In this document: piece after piece, positions 17,450-25,826 of the stretch
Layout: each line of letters begins with the position of its first letter
How positions within the stretch are numbered: the stretch's first letter is position 1
Source: Parasedimentitalea huanghaiensis
GTDB lineage: Bacteria > Pseudomonadota > Alphaproteobacteria > Rhodobacterales > Rhodobacteraceae
Direction of reading: 5' to 3'
NCBI RefSeq assembly: GCF_009753675.1
Contig: NZ_WQLV01000001.1
Coordinates: 434,001-498,000, forward strand
Length of the DNA: 64,000 nucleotides
The notes under the pieces: generated by a model
Told to the model about the DNA's origin: nothing
The model's input: only the letters and a program-made list of their open reading frames with translations
The model's database searches: none
Made by a program: the position numbers and the translations under genes

Positions 17450-20055
17450 GCCGGTACTCCTTCTTTACTAGCCCGCCCGCGCTGCAGCATGGCCACCAGT
17501 GCCAACAATAGTAACGCCGGTAAGAACACCAGTTCCTTTGGCAATTGATCTGCGGGAGCTTGAACCGCAGTGATTTGAACGGGCTCGTCACCGTAGAAAT
17601 CAAAGCTCTCGATCTTGGTCGAAACCGGCGTGCCAAACATTGGCTCGTCCAACTTCATCAACCCATCTTCTTCAAGCAGCATGAACCCGTAGGTATCAGC
17701 ACGAGATTGCCCATCGCCCTCTCCTTCTATCACCATAACCAAGGTGGTAGATTTTACTTTAGATGTATCGAAATCCGGGCCTTGTACGGTAATACGTAGC
17801 TCAGATCCGACTTCCGCAGCAGTCAAGGCCTGCACCAGTTCGGTTGGTGCGACATCACTATGGGCGGGCATCAGCCGATCCATAAAGAAGTCAGGCCTAA
17901 ACAGAGCAAAGGCGACAAACACCAGTGCGACGCTTTCATAGATACGCGATCGGGTAATGAAGTAGCCCATGGTCCCGGCTGTGAACACCAATATGGCTAT
18001 TGTCGCTGAAATCGCGACAAGTATGCCCTGCCCTAACGTGACATCAATCAACAATAGGTCAGTGTTGAAGATGAACACAAAAGGCAGTGCCACTGTGCGC
18101 AACGAGTAGAAGAACGCGATGAATCCAGTCTTGATTGCATCGCCACCCGACACCGCCGCAGCAGCAAAACTGGCGAGCCCTACTGGCGGCGTTACATCCG
18201 CCATGATGCCAAAGTAGAACACAAACAAATGCACCGCGATCAATGGAACAACCAATCCAGATTGCGCACCAAGCTCAACCACAACCCCTGCCATCAAAGA
18301 GCTGACAACAATATAGTTGGCGGTGGTCGGAAGACCCATACCAAGAACAAGTGAAAGCAGCCCAACCAGAATGAGCATCAGGATCAAGTTTCCGCCCGAC
18401 AGGAATTCGACCAGATCAGCCATCACCTGACCAATACCCGTCAGGGTCACTGTGCCAACGATGACACCAGCTGTCGCTGTTGCCAATGCGATACCGATCA
18501 TATTGCGGGCACCTTCAATCAGGCCATCCCATAGATCGGCAACACCTTCCTTAAAGGCATTGGCCGTTTCGCTTTCACCGCGGAACATAGCCTTGATTGG
18601 TTTTTGGGTCAGCAGGATGACAAACAGCAACAACGTCGCCCAAAAGGCTGACAAGCCAGGTGACTTTTGCTCGATCATCAGGAAGTAAACCAAGACAATG
18701 ATCGGCAACAAATAGTGCAAACCGGCTTTGTAGATTTCGCTGACAACTGGCAGCTCAACCACCTTGGCGTTAGGGTCATCCGCAACGAGATCCTCAACTC
18801 CTGAGGCAACCCACAACAGCGCAACATAGATCGCGCCGATAATGGCCGACATCACCAGACTGGACACACCAGGCATTAGATATGCAACAAGCTGAACCGG
18901 GTATTTCACGCCGTAACACAGCGCAGCAAATCCGGCGAAGAACAGTGCCATGCCGCCAATGGTTCGGCCCATCGAAACCACTCGATTGCCTAGTGTTGGC
19001 ATGTTCCGTTTAACAGCTTCCAAATGCACAATGTAAACCAGCGCAATATAGGAAATCGTTGCAGGCAGGAAGGCATGGGTAATCACTTCGACATAAGAAA
19101 TGCCGACGTACTCCACCATCAAGAAGGCCGCAGCCCCCATAACGGGTGGCATGATCTGACCGTTGACGGACGAGGCAACTTCGACCGCACCAGCCTGTTC
19201 ATTGGAAAATCCAACACGTTTCATCAGTGGAATGGTAAAGGTACCAGTTGTCACAACATTGGCAATCGACGAACCGGAAATCAGGCCGGTCGCAGCAGAT
19301 CCAACAACCGCAGCTTTTGCAGGACCACCACGCAGGTGACCAAGTGCGCCAAAGGCCATCTTGATAAAGTAATTGCCTGCCCCAGCTTTGCTGAGCAATG
19401 CGCCAAACAACACAAACAGGAAGACAAATTTGGTAGAAACACCCAGCGCAATGCCAAACACCCCTTCCGAGGTAATCCACATATGGCTCATCGCCTTCTT
19501 CAGGCTGGCACCTTTCCAGCGGATCACATCCGGCAGGCCGTCCCAAGAGCCAAAGAACACGTATCCTAAGAAAATCACCGCGATGATTGCCATTGCCGGG
19601 CCTAACGCGCGACGCGCGGCTTCGAACAGCAACACTAGACCGATCAATGCAAACCATTTGTCTACATCGTCAGCCAGCCCCCCAGAATTCACAACTTTCT
19701 GATAGAAAATATAGCCATACAGCGCAATGAATGCTCCACCTACGGCCATGAGCCAGTCTTGGATAGGGACAAAATTCCGCGGGCTGGTTTTCAGCGCCGG
19801 ATAGGCCGTAAAGGCCAGAAATATAGCAAAAGCCAAATGGATCTGCCGCGAGTTGTTCACCACGCTGCCTGGAAGCAGAACATTCGAAAGTGGTGAGGCC
19901 AGAATGACCTGAAACACCGACCAAATTACCGCAACAATTGCCAAAAATAGCCCGATAGACCCTGGTGGGTTTCGTGCGCCGGCGTCCGAGGACGATACCA
20001 GATCTTGCAATTCTTCTTCGGTAAGCGGCCGATTTTCATGAACATTAGATGTCAT
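17446..20055 (-). CDS. TRAP transporter fused permease (4TM + 12TM, TAXI type)
   Basis: 869 residues, a fusion of the small DctQ-like and large DctM-like TRAP subunits, as is usual for TAXI-type systems. The N-terminal tail is cytoplasmic and acidic. DctQ-type helices are followed by the DctM motifs, for example GSAATGLISGSSIANVVTTG and the later GMGLPTTANYIVVSSLMAG with FYFGIMADVTPPVGLASF. A C-terminal soluble stretch (about residues 745-840) precedes a last TM. It drives substrate uptake with Na+ or H+. ATG at 20055 is preferred because AAAGGGGAG precedes it. The TAXI binding protein lies upstream; UspA overlaps its end. Confidence 0.9.
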   Translation of the reverse strand: MTSNVHENRPLTEEELQDLVSSSDAGARNPPGSIGLFLAIVAVIWSVFQVILASPLSNVLLPGSVVNNSRQIHLAFAIFLAFTAYPALKTSPRNFVPIQDWLMAVGGAFIALYGYIFYQKVVNSGGLADDVDKWFALIGLVLLFEAARRALGPAMAIIAVIFLGYVFFGSWDGLPDVIRWKGASLKKAMSHMWITSEGVFGIALGVSTKFVFLFVLFGALLSKAGAGNYFIKMAFGALGHLRGGPAKAAVVGSAATGLISGSSIANVVTTGTFTIPLMKRVGFSNEQAGAVEVASSVNGQIMPPVMGAAAFLMVEYVGISYVEVITHAFLPATISYIALVYIVHLEAVKRNMPTLGNRVVSMGRTIGGMALFFAGFAALCYGVKYPVQLVAYLMPGVSSLVMSAIIGAIYVALLWVASGVEDLVADDPNAKVVELPVVSEIYKAGLHYLLPIIVLVYFLMIEQKSPGLSAFWATLLLFVILLTQKPIKAMFRGESETANAFKEGVADLWDGLIEGARNMIGIALATATAGVIVGTVTLTGIGQVMADLVEFLSGGNLILMLILVGLLSLVLGMGLPTTANYIVVSSLMAGVVVELGAQSGLVVPLIAVHLFVFYFGIMADVTPPVGLASFAAAAVSGGDAIKTGFIAFFYSLRTVALPFVFIFNTDLLLIDVTLGQGILVAISATIAILVFTAGTMGYFITRSRIYESVALVFVAFALFRPDFFMDRLMPAHSDVAPTELVQALTAAEVGSELRITVQGPDFDTSKVKSTTLVMVIEGEGDGQSRADTYGFMLLEEDGLMKLDEPMFGTPVSTKIESFDFYGDEPVQITAVQAPADQLPKELVFLPALLLLALVAMLQRGRASKEGVPA

Positions 20056-20125
20056 GGATAATCTCCCCTTTGGCCGTCGTCTTATACGCGGCCTTAATTT
20101 TTGACGTTTGGGCTGCCCCAAGCGT

Positions 20126-20150
20126 AAAACGGGGCGCTAAAAGCGCCCCG
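20126..20150 (-). terminator. Hairpin terminator/attenuator between TAXI binding protein and permease
   Basis: A perfect 9-bp stem (CGGGGCGCT/AGCGCCCCG) with a 3-base loop, followed by TTTT on the minus strand. It lies 20 bases past the binding-protein stop and 70 bases before the permease start, so it should reduce permease transcription relative to the binding protein. Confidence 0.8.
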
Positions 20151-20169
20151 CCGTATTACATAAGTAGGA

Positions 20170-21135
20170 TTATTCGATCCAACCTTGCTCTTTGTAGTAC
20201 TTGGCAGCGCCAGCGTGCAGCGGAGCAGACAGACCTGCAGTTGCCATTTCTTCAGGCTGAAGGTTGGCAAAAGCTGGGTGCAGCTTGCGGAACGCATCGA
20301 TGTTTTCAAACACCGACTTAACCACGGTGTACACAGCTTCTTCCGAAACCTTATCCGAAGTCACAAAAGTTGCGCCAACACCAAATGTCAAAGTGTCTGC
20401 ATCTGACCCGCGATACATGCCACCAGGAATGGTAGCTGTCCGGTAGAACGCATTGTCGTCGATCAGGCCAGACACCGAATCTCCGTCAACAGTAACCAGA
20501 ACGGAATCACAGGCTGTTGTGGCTTCCTGAATGGAGCCCGAAGGGTGACCAACGGTGTATACCATCGCATCAATCTGATTATCACACAGCGCCGCAGACT
20601 GCTCAGCAGCTTTTAGCTCGGTTGCCAGAGCAAAGGCATCCATGCCCCAGCCTTTAGCTTCCAACAAAACTTCCATTGTGCCGCGCTGACCGGAACCAGG
20701 GTTACCGATGTTTACGCGCTTACCTTTGAGGTCATCAAAGTTGGTGATGCCTGCATCTGCACGTGCAACAACTGTAAAGGGCTCAGGGTGTACCGAAAAC
20801 ACAGCACGCAGACCTTCGAACGCACCAGCGTCAGAAAACTTGGATGTGCCGTGGAACGCATGGTGCTGCCAGTCTGACTGTGCAACACCAAACTCCAGTT
20901 CACCTTCGCGGATGGTGTTGATGTTGTAGACTGAACCACCGGTAGATTCGACCGAGCAGCGAATTCCGTGCTCTTTACGGCCTTTGTTGACCAGACGGCA
21001 AATCGCGCCACCTGTTGGATAGTAAACGCCGGTTACGCCACCGGTGCCAATTGTGATGAACTCTTCAGCCATTGCTGCAGGTGCCATAACAGCAGCCGCC
21101 AGCAAGGCGCCGATGGTCATTTTTGTGTTTTTCAT
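20170..21135 (-). CDS. TAXI family TRAP transporter solute-binding protein
   Basis: 321 residues. Signal peptide MKNTKMTIGALLAAAVMAPAAMA, then the TAXI opening FITIGTGGVTGVYYPTGGAICRLVNK. Further family blocks are TGGSVYNINTIREGELEFGVAQSDWQHHA, LKGKRVNIGNPGSGQRGTMEVLL and the late TIPGGMYRGSD. It is the periplasmic receptor of the TRAP system; TAXI members bind glutamate, 2-oxoacids or unknown ligands, and the ligand here is not readable. ATG at 21135 with GGGAGAGA upstream is chosen over codons 16 residues earlier. Confidence 0.9.
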   Translation of the reverse strand: MKNTKMTIGALLAAAVMAPAAMAEEFITIGTGGVTGVYYPTGGAICRLVNKGRKEHGIRCSVESTGGSVYNINTIREGELEFGVAQSDWQHHAFHGTSKFSDAGAFEGLRAVFSVHPEPFTVVARADAGITNFDDLKGKRVNIGNPGSGQRGTMEVLLEAKGWGMDAFALATELKAAEQSAALCDNQIDAMVYTVGHPSGSIQEATTACDSVLVTVDGDSVSGLIDDNAFYRTATIPGGMYRGSDADTLTFGVGATFVTSDKVSEEAVYTVVKSVFENIDAFRKLHPAFANLQPEEMATAGLSAPLHAGAAKYYKEQGWIE

Positions 21136-21550
21136 GATCAAGTCTCTCCCACTTGTATTATGTACAGATCGGAAGACAGCCAATTTACGTTCTTAAAGGT
21201 GACCCATTTAAGACGTTTGAAAGGCTTGGTAGGCCTGTTTTTAGCTTTATCCCCGATCCTGTCGAAAGGTTTCATTGCCCTAAGTTCAAGTCAAGAGTGC
21301 ACATTATTGTCGCACCCCTTTGTCAGGTGAAAATCGCGTATTTGACAACCGCAGCGAAACTTTCCCCGTCCCTGACAAAACAACTCACCTTCAATTTGCC
21401 GTTTCGCTCGTTACGACCAACAAACAGGTCGCAGAAATTGTCAAAATTGACCCTACGGCAACTTCAAGCATGACAAATCGTAAAAAAACCGCTATGCACT
21501 CGAAAATTATTTTTGGTCAGTTTACACAAGACTTTTTTGGGAGACATTTA
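21136..21550. other. Intergenic region upstream of the TAXI-TRAP operon
   Basis: About 415 bases with no convincing gene. It contains several TGTCA/TGACA words between about 21320 and 21455, including an inverted pair TTTGTCA and TGACAA separated by about 17 bases. These could be regulator half-sites or promoter -35 elements. No RNA element recognised. Confidence 0.35.
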
Positions 21551-21760
21551 GTGACATTGTTAAGCCAGTTAATTTCAGACAATCCATCAATCGATAGTTT
21601 TTGGTCACTGGAACGCTGCGTGTCAGTGGCTGCCCGCTCTGAACCTCATGGCCCGCGATCTCCACTTATGTTTGATGTTGAACCAGAATTTCGCTCAACC
21701 CCACGTAAATGGGATCTTATTTTAACTGCGGCCTATGAACGTGGTATGCGCGCGCGTTAA
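21551..21760 (+). CDS. Possible small protein, GTG start
   Basis: 69 residues from GTG at 21551, which has GGGAGA about 6 bases upstream; an in-frame ATG at 21496 is a weaker alternative. The protein (VTLLSQLISDNPSID... ending YERGMRAR) is soluble and lacks low complexity. It sits 124 bases upstream of the molybdenum hydroxylase genes on the same strand. No family recognised. The ribosome site is the main support. Confidence 0.45.
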   Translation: MTLLSQLISDNPSIDSFWSLERCVSVAARSEPHGPRSPLMFDVEPEFRSTPRKWDLILTAAYERGMRAR

Positions 21761-21884
21761 ATCACCTTTACCGTTGTCGCAGAAATTAGCCGAAATGTCG
21801 TAGTACCGATGGACCTTCGCGAAACAGGCGCCTAATCTCTCGCTCTGGAAAATCCTTTTTCCAAAACAGAGTCGAGGAGCCTTC

Positions 21885-22754
21885 ATGCAATACCACCGCC
21901 CAACTAGCTTCAACGAGGCTGCCGCCTTAGCCAATCAAGCGACTGGTGAAACCCGCTTCTTGGCTGGTGGGACTGATGTATTGGTGCAATTGCGCGCCGA
22001 CATCGTTACACCCGACACCCTAATAGACATTAAATCCATTCCAGGTGTTGGCGATATATCCCAAGCCCCAGATGGAAGCTGGACCATAGGGATAGCTGTC
22101 CCCGGAGCTGAGATGAGAGAGCATATTCAACTCGGTAAGGATTGGCCGGGATTGGTCGAAGCCATGGATCTGATCGGTTCAACTCAGGTCCAAGGACGCG
22201 CCACATTGGTAGGAAACCTGTGCAATGGGTCACCCGCTGCTGATTCCGTACCTGCAATGGTCGCTGCTGGTGTAGAACTGTCAGTAACTGGCCCAACTGG
22301 CAGCCGTCGTATCGCGGCGGTTGATGTTCCAGTTGCCCCGGGACGCACCTCTCTCGCCAAAGGTGAAGTTGTGTCAGCCGTTCATGTTCCTGCTCGTGGT
22401 AAAAACGCAGGCGACGCCTATTTGCGTTTCATTCCCCGAACAGAGATGGATATTGCTGTAGTTGGATGCGCTATAAACTTGACGCTGGACACAGATGGTA
22501 CTGTCACCGCAGCGCGGGTTGCGCTTGGTGCCGTAGCACCAACCGTATTGCTGGTTGAAGACGCAGCCAACGCTCTTATCGGCAGCTCATTGGATGAAGA
22601 GGCCCTCAACCGTTTGGCTGAAGCCGCTTCAGCAGCCTGCAACCCAATTTCTGACAAGCGTGGCACCGTCGAGTTCCGTACTCATGTCGCCGGCGTGCTG
22701 GCAAAGCGCACCGCCAAAATAGCCTATGCGCGCGCTCAAGGAGAAAACACATGA
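21885..22754 (+). CDS. Molybdenum hydroxylase FAD-binding medium subunit (CoxM/XdhB-like)
   Basis: 289 residues. FAD-binding PCMH fold: YHRPTSFNEAAALANQ, ETRFLAGGTDVLVQLR (pyrophosphate loop), then VQGRATLVGNLCNGSPAADSVPAM with the second FAD loop, and a C-terminal CO-dehydrogenase flavoprotein domain ending FRTHVAGVLAKR. It passes electrons from the 2Fe-2S subunit to the acceptor. GTCGAGGAG precedes the ATG at 21885. It overlaps the 2Fe-2S gene by 4 bases. The order M-S-L followed by a MoaD-like gene resembles the xanthine/CO/aldehyde dehydrogenase operons of Rhodobacterales. Confidence 0.9.
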   Translation: MQYHRPTSFNEAAALANQATGETRFLAGGTDVLVQLRADIVTPDTLIDIKSIPGVGDISQAPDGSWTIGIAVPGAEMREHIQLGKDWPGLVEAMDLIGSTQVQGRATLVGNLCNGSPAADSVPAMVAAGVELSVTGPTGSRRIAAVDVPVAPGRTSLAKGEVVSAVHVPARGKNAGDAYLRFIPRTEMDIAVVGCAINLTLDTDGTVTAARVALGAVAPTVLLVEDAANALIGSSLDEEALNRLAEAASAACNPISDKRGTVEFRTHVAGVLAKRTAKIAYARAQGENT

Positions 22755-23230
22755 AGAAAATTCACGTTACAACCACTGTCAACAACGACAATGTCGAGTT
22801 TCTGTGTGACCCGCGTGAAACACTATTGGACGTCCTCCGTGATCGCCTAAACCTGACTGGTGCCAAAGAAGGCTGCGGAACGGGCGACTGCGGTGCCTGT
22901 TCGGTCACTGTAGATGGACGCTTGGTTTGCTCCTGCCTAGTTTTGGGCGCTGAGGCAGAAGGCAAGAAAATTGCGACTGTTGAAGGCATTGCAAAAGGTG
23001 AAGAACTGCACCCTTTGCAGCATAAGTTCATTGAATATGCAGCCCTGCAATGCGGAATTTGCACGCCGGGCATTCTGGTCGCTGCAAAATCTCTGCTAGA
23101 GAAAAACCCAGACCCAACTGAGACCGAAGTTCGCTATTGGCTCGCAGGCAACCTGTGCCGCTGCACTGGTTATGACAAAATCATTCGCGCCGTGATGGAT
23201 ACGGCAGCAGACATGCGGGAGGCTTCTTAA
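22751..23230 (+). CDS. Molybdenum hydroxylase 2Fe-2S small subunit (CoxS/XdhC-like)
   Basis: 159 residues with two [2Fe-2S] sites. The plant-ferredoxin-type site is GCGTGDCGACSV with a fourth Cys in VCSCLV (residues about 42-64). The C-terminal helical site is CGICTPG and NLCRCTGYDKI (residues about 100-140). It relays electrons from the Mo centre to FAD. It starts in the ATGA overlap with the FAD subunit and its TAA overlaps the ATG of the large subunit (TAATG). Confidence 0.92.
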   Translation: MKKIHVTTTVNNDNVEFLCDPRETLLDVLRDRLNLTGAKEGCGTGDCGACSVTVDGRLVCSCLVLGAEAEGKKIATVEGIAKGEELHPLQHKFIEYAALQCGICTPGILVAAKSLLEKNPDPTETEVRYWLAGNLCRCTGYDKIIRAVMDTAADMREAS

Positions 23231-25473
23231 TGGCTCTGGACGATCAAAAACCCTCAGGTTTCAAATTTGTTGGCACCTCCCCTGACCGCCCAGATGGTTT
23301 GGACAAGGTCACTGGGCGCGCCCGATTTGGTGCAGATGCCTATGCCCCCGGCATGCTGCATGGGGCCGTCGTTCGCAGCCCTCACGCTCATGCTCGGATC
23401 GTTCGAATTGACACATCCAAGGCCGAGGCGCTGGAAGGCGTCAAAGCTGTTGTAACCCGTGCTGATTTTGTTGATGGGCTACAGGGTGAATTTGGCTTTG
23501 TACTTGAAAACGTCATGGCCGGCGAAAAAGCACTGTATGATGGCCATGCAGTGGCCGCGGTTGCAGCAAGCTCGCAATTGATTGCCCGCGATGCAGTCAA
23601 ACTGGTCGAAGTTGAGTATGAAGTTCTACCACATGTGACCGATGTTGATGCGGCCATGGCAGAGAATGCCCCGGTACTAAACGACAGCTATGCAGATGCA
23701 TCAGTGCCTGCAGGGCACCACCCTAATGTCGTTCGTTATCACGACAGCGGCCACGGCGACGTTGATGCGGGCTTTGCCGAAGCTGATCTTGTCATCGAAG
23801 ACAGCTTTAAAACTGAAGCCACTCACCAAGGCTATATCGAACCACACGCCTGTTTGGCCTCCCTTGGCGGCGATGGTAAAGGCGAGTTGTGGTGCACAAC
23901 GCAGGGTCATTGGATTGCGCAAAAAACCTGTGCTGCATTGGTTGGTATTGACACATCGCAATTGCGAGTCACAGCATCTGAAATCGGTGGTGGGTTTGGT
24001 GGTAAAACCACCGTATTTATTGAACCCGTCGCATTGGCGCTGTCTCGCAAAGCAAATCGGCCGGTCAAGATCGTTATGACCCGTTCCGAAGTGTTTCGCG
24101 CAACTGGCCCGACCTCGTCCACTTCGATGGACATCAAAATTGGCATGAAGAAAGACGGCACCATTACCGCCGCTCAGGGTATCTTCCGCCTCCAAGGTGG
24201 AGCATTCCCCGGCGCGCCGATGGAGTTCTCAGCCATGTGTGCCTTTGCGCCTTATTCACTGACTAACGTCCACCAGGTTGGCTATGATGTGATTTCCAAT
24301 CGCCCAAAGCAAGCCGCCTACCGGGCCCCGGGTGCACCAATGGCTTCATTTGCCGTTGAATCAGTCATTGACGAGCTCTGCAGCCAATTGGATCTGGACC
24401 CAATCGACGTCCGTTTGAAGAATGCCTCACGCGAAGGCACAAAAGCGTCTTATGGACCCAAGTTCGAGCGCATCGGACTTGTTGAAACCCTTGAGGCAGC
24501 CAAGGCACACCCGCATTACTCAGCCCCACTAGAACCCGGACAGGGTCGCGGAATTTCCTGTGGTTTCTGGTTTAACCACGGCGGTGAAACCTCTGTTTCT
24601 CTTGCTCTTTCCGAAGATGGTACTTGCCAGATATCAGTCGGCACGCCGGACATTGGCGGCTCTCGCGCGTCGATGGCGTTAATGGCCGCTGAAGAACTGG
24701 GCATCCCTTACGAAAACATCCGGGTCACCATCGCAGATACAGCAACGCTTGGTTACAACGACGTTTCCCACGGGAGCCGGGTGACCTATGCATCTGGACT
24801 AGCCACAATCAAGGCAGCCAAAGATGCTGTTGGAAAACTGTGTAAACGCGCCGCTGCAAAATGGGGCATCCCTGAAGATGCGGTCTATTGGGAGGATGGC
24901 TGCGCCAAGCCGTCAGGCGCAAATGCTGGTAATTTTGATCCGATGCCACTGGCAAAAATCACCAAAAGCATGGGCCGCTCCGGAGGACCAATTTCCGGGC
25001 ATTTCGAAGCTACTCCTGAAGGTGCCGGCGTTTCATTCGGCACCCATATCGTAGACGCCGAAGTGGATCCAGAAACGGGCAAGACAGCTGTGGTACGCTA
25101 TACAGTCATTCAGGATGCAGGCAAGGCTATCCATCCGTCATATGTAGAGGGCCAATTTCAGGGTGGTGCTGCGCAGGGTATCGGATGGGCGCTGAACGAG
25201 GAATACATCTACGGTGAAGACGGTCGGTTGCAGAACTCGATTTTCCTGGATTATCGCGTGCCGGTCGCCTCGGATTTGCCGATGATCGACACAGTGATTG
25301 TCGAAGTACCAAACCCCGGCCACCCCTACGGCGTTCGGGGGGTTGGTGAGACCGGGATTGTGCCGCCACTTGCGGCCATTGCGAATGCGGTATCCGCTGC
25401 TGCTGGTGTCCGCTTGCGTCACTTGCCGATGTCACCTCCTCGCATTTTGCGCGCCCTGAAAGACAAAGGTTAA
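23230..25473 (+). CDS. Molybdopterin-binding large subunit, xanthine dehydrogenase family
   Basis: 747 residues. The a/b hammerhead domain comes first (DKVTGRARFGADAYAPGMLHGAVVRSPHAHARI), followed by the Mo-binding domain. Active-site features: EIGGGFGGKT near residue 251, the loop AYRAPGAP near 363, and the catalytic Glu in GVGETG near 706. The loop AYRAPG lacks the Cys of true form-I CO dehydrogenase (AYRCSF), so this is not a Cu-Mo CO dehydrogenase. It hydroxylates an aldehyde, purine or N-heterocycle that cannot be named from sequence. The next gene, a MoaD-like sulfur carrier, begins immediately after the stop. Confidence 0.9.
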   Translation: MALDDQKPSGFKFVGTSPDRPDGLDKVTGRARFGADAYAPGMLHGAVVRSPHAHARIVRIDTSKAEALEGVKAVVTRADFVDGLQGEFGFVLENVMAGEKALYDGHAVAAVAASSQLIARDAVKLVEVEYEVLPHVTDVDAAMAENAPVLNDSYADASVPAGHHPNVVRYHDSGHGDVDAGFAEADLVIEDSFKTEATHQGYIEPHACLASLGGDGKGELWCTTQGHWIAQKTCAALVGIDTSQLRVTASEIGGGFGGKTTVFIEPVALALSRKANRPVKIVMTRSEVFRATGPTSSTSMDIKIGMKKDGTITAAQGIFRLQGGAFPGAPMEFSAMCAFAPYSLTNVHQVGYDVISNRPKQAAYRAPGAPMASFAVESVIDELCSQLDLDPIDVRLKNASREGTKASYGPKFERIGLVETLEAAKAHPHYSAPLEPGQGRGISCGFWFNHGGETSVSLALSEDGTCQISVGTPDIGGSRASMALMAAEELGIPYENIRVTIADTATLGYNDVSHGSRVTYASGLATIKAAKDAVGKLCKRAAAKWGIPEDAVYWEDGCAKPSGANAGNFDPMPLAKITKSMGRSGGPISGHFEATPEGAGVSFGTHIVDAEVDPETGKTAVVRYTVIQDAGKAIHPSYVEGQFQGGAAQGIGWALNEEYIYGEDGRLQNSIFLDYRVPVASDLPMIDTVIVEVPNPGHPYGVRGVGETGIVPPLAAIANAVSAAAGVRLRHLPMSPPRILRALKDKG

Positions 25474-25719
25474 ATGGTAAAGGTCCATCTTTGGTCCGGT
25501 CTGCGAACGCTCACCGGAGGGTTAGAATGTGTGGAGGTTGAAGCCTCCACCACTGGCCAGCTATTGGCCGCTCTAAGCCTGAGCTATCCTGAGCTGGAAC
25601 CGGTAATTGAATCAGGAGTATCGATTGCGATTGACGGTCGCATCATCGCCACCAGCCTGACCGAACCGGTATCAGCGGAGAATGAAATCTTTCTGATGCA
25701 ACGTTTGAAAGGCGGATAG
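25474..25719 (+). CDS. MoaD/ThiS-like sulfur carrier protein
   Basis: 81 residues, beta-grasp fold pattern (MVKVHLWSGLRTLTGG... ending in FLMQRLKGG). The C-terminal Gly-Gly is the hallmark of MoaD and ThiS, whose thiocarboxylate donates sulfur for the molybdopterin dithiolene. The gene starts directly after the large-subunit stop with no gap. Its place suggests dedicated cofactor supply for this enzyme. A role other than molybdopterin synthesis, such as tungsten-type or other sulfur transfer, cannot be excluded. Confidence 0.8.
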   Translation: MVKVHLWSGLRTLTGGLECVEVEASTTGQLLAALSLSYPELEPVIESGVSIAIDGRIIATSLTEPVSAENEIFLMQRLKGG

Positions 25720-25780
25720 AATTGGGGCTCTGCCCCAAGCCCCGGGATATTTCTAGCTAGATGAAGATGGATAGAAAATC

Positions 25781-25810
25781 AGGCCCGCCGGTTACACAAC
25801 CGGCGGGCCT
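25781..25810. terminator. Strong bidirectional terminator
   Basis: Perfect 13-bp stem AGGCCCGCCGGTT/AACCGGCGGGCCT with a 4-base ACAC loop. Short T-rich flanks occur on both strands. It separates the convergent moaD-like and RND transporter genes. Confidence 0.85.
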
Positions 25811-25826
25811 TTGTGATAAATTACAG

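Noticed and set aside
19024-19569. 181-codon plus-strand open frame
   Set aside because: Antisense to the TRAP permease; His/Asn/Arg-rich translation expected from the reverse of a membrane protein.
23230-25473. Form I CO dehydrogenase large subunit (coxL)
   Set aside because: The active-site loop is AYRAPG, lacking the copper-binding Cys of AYRCSF, so a CO dehydrogenase name is not justified.
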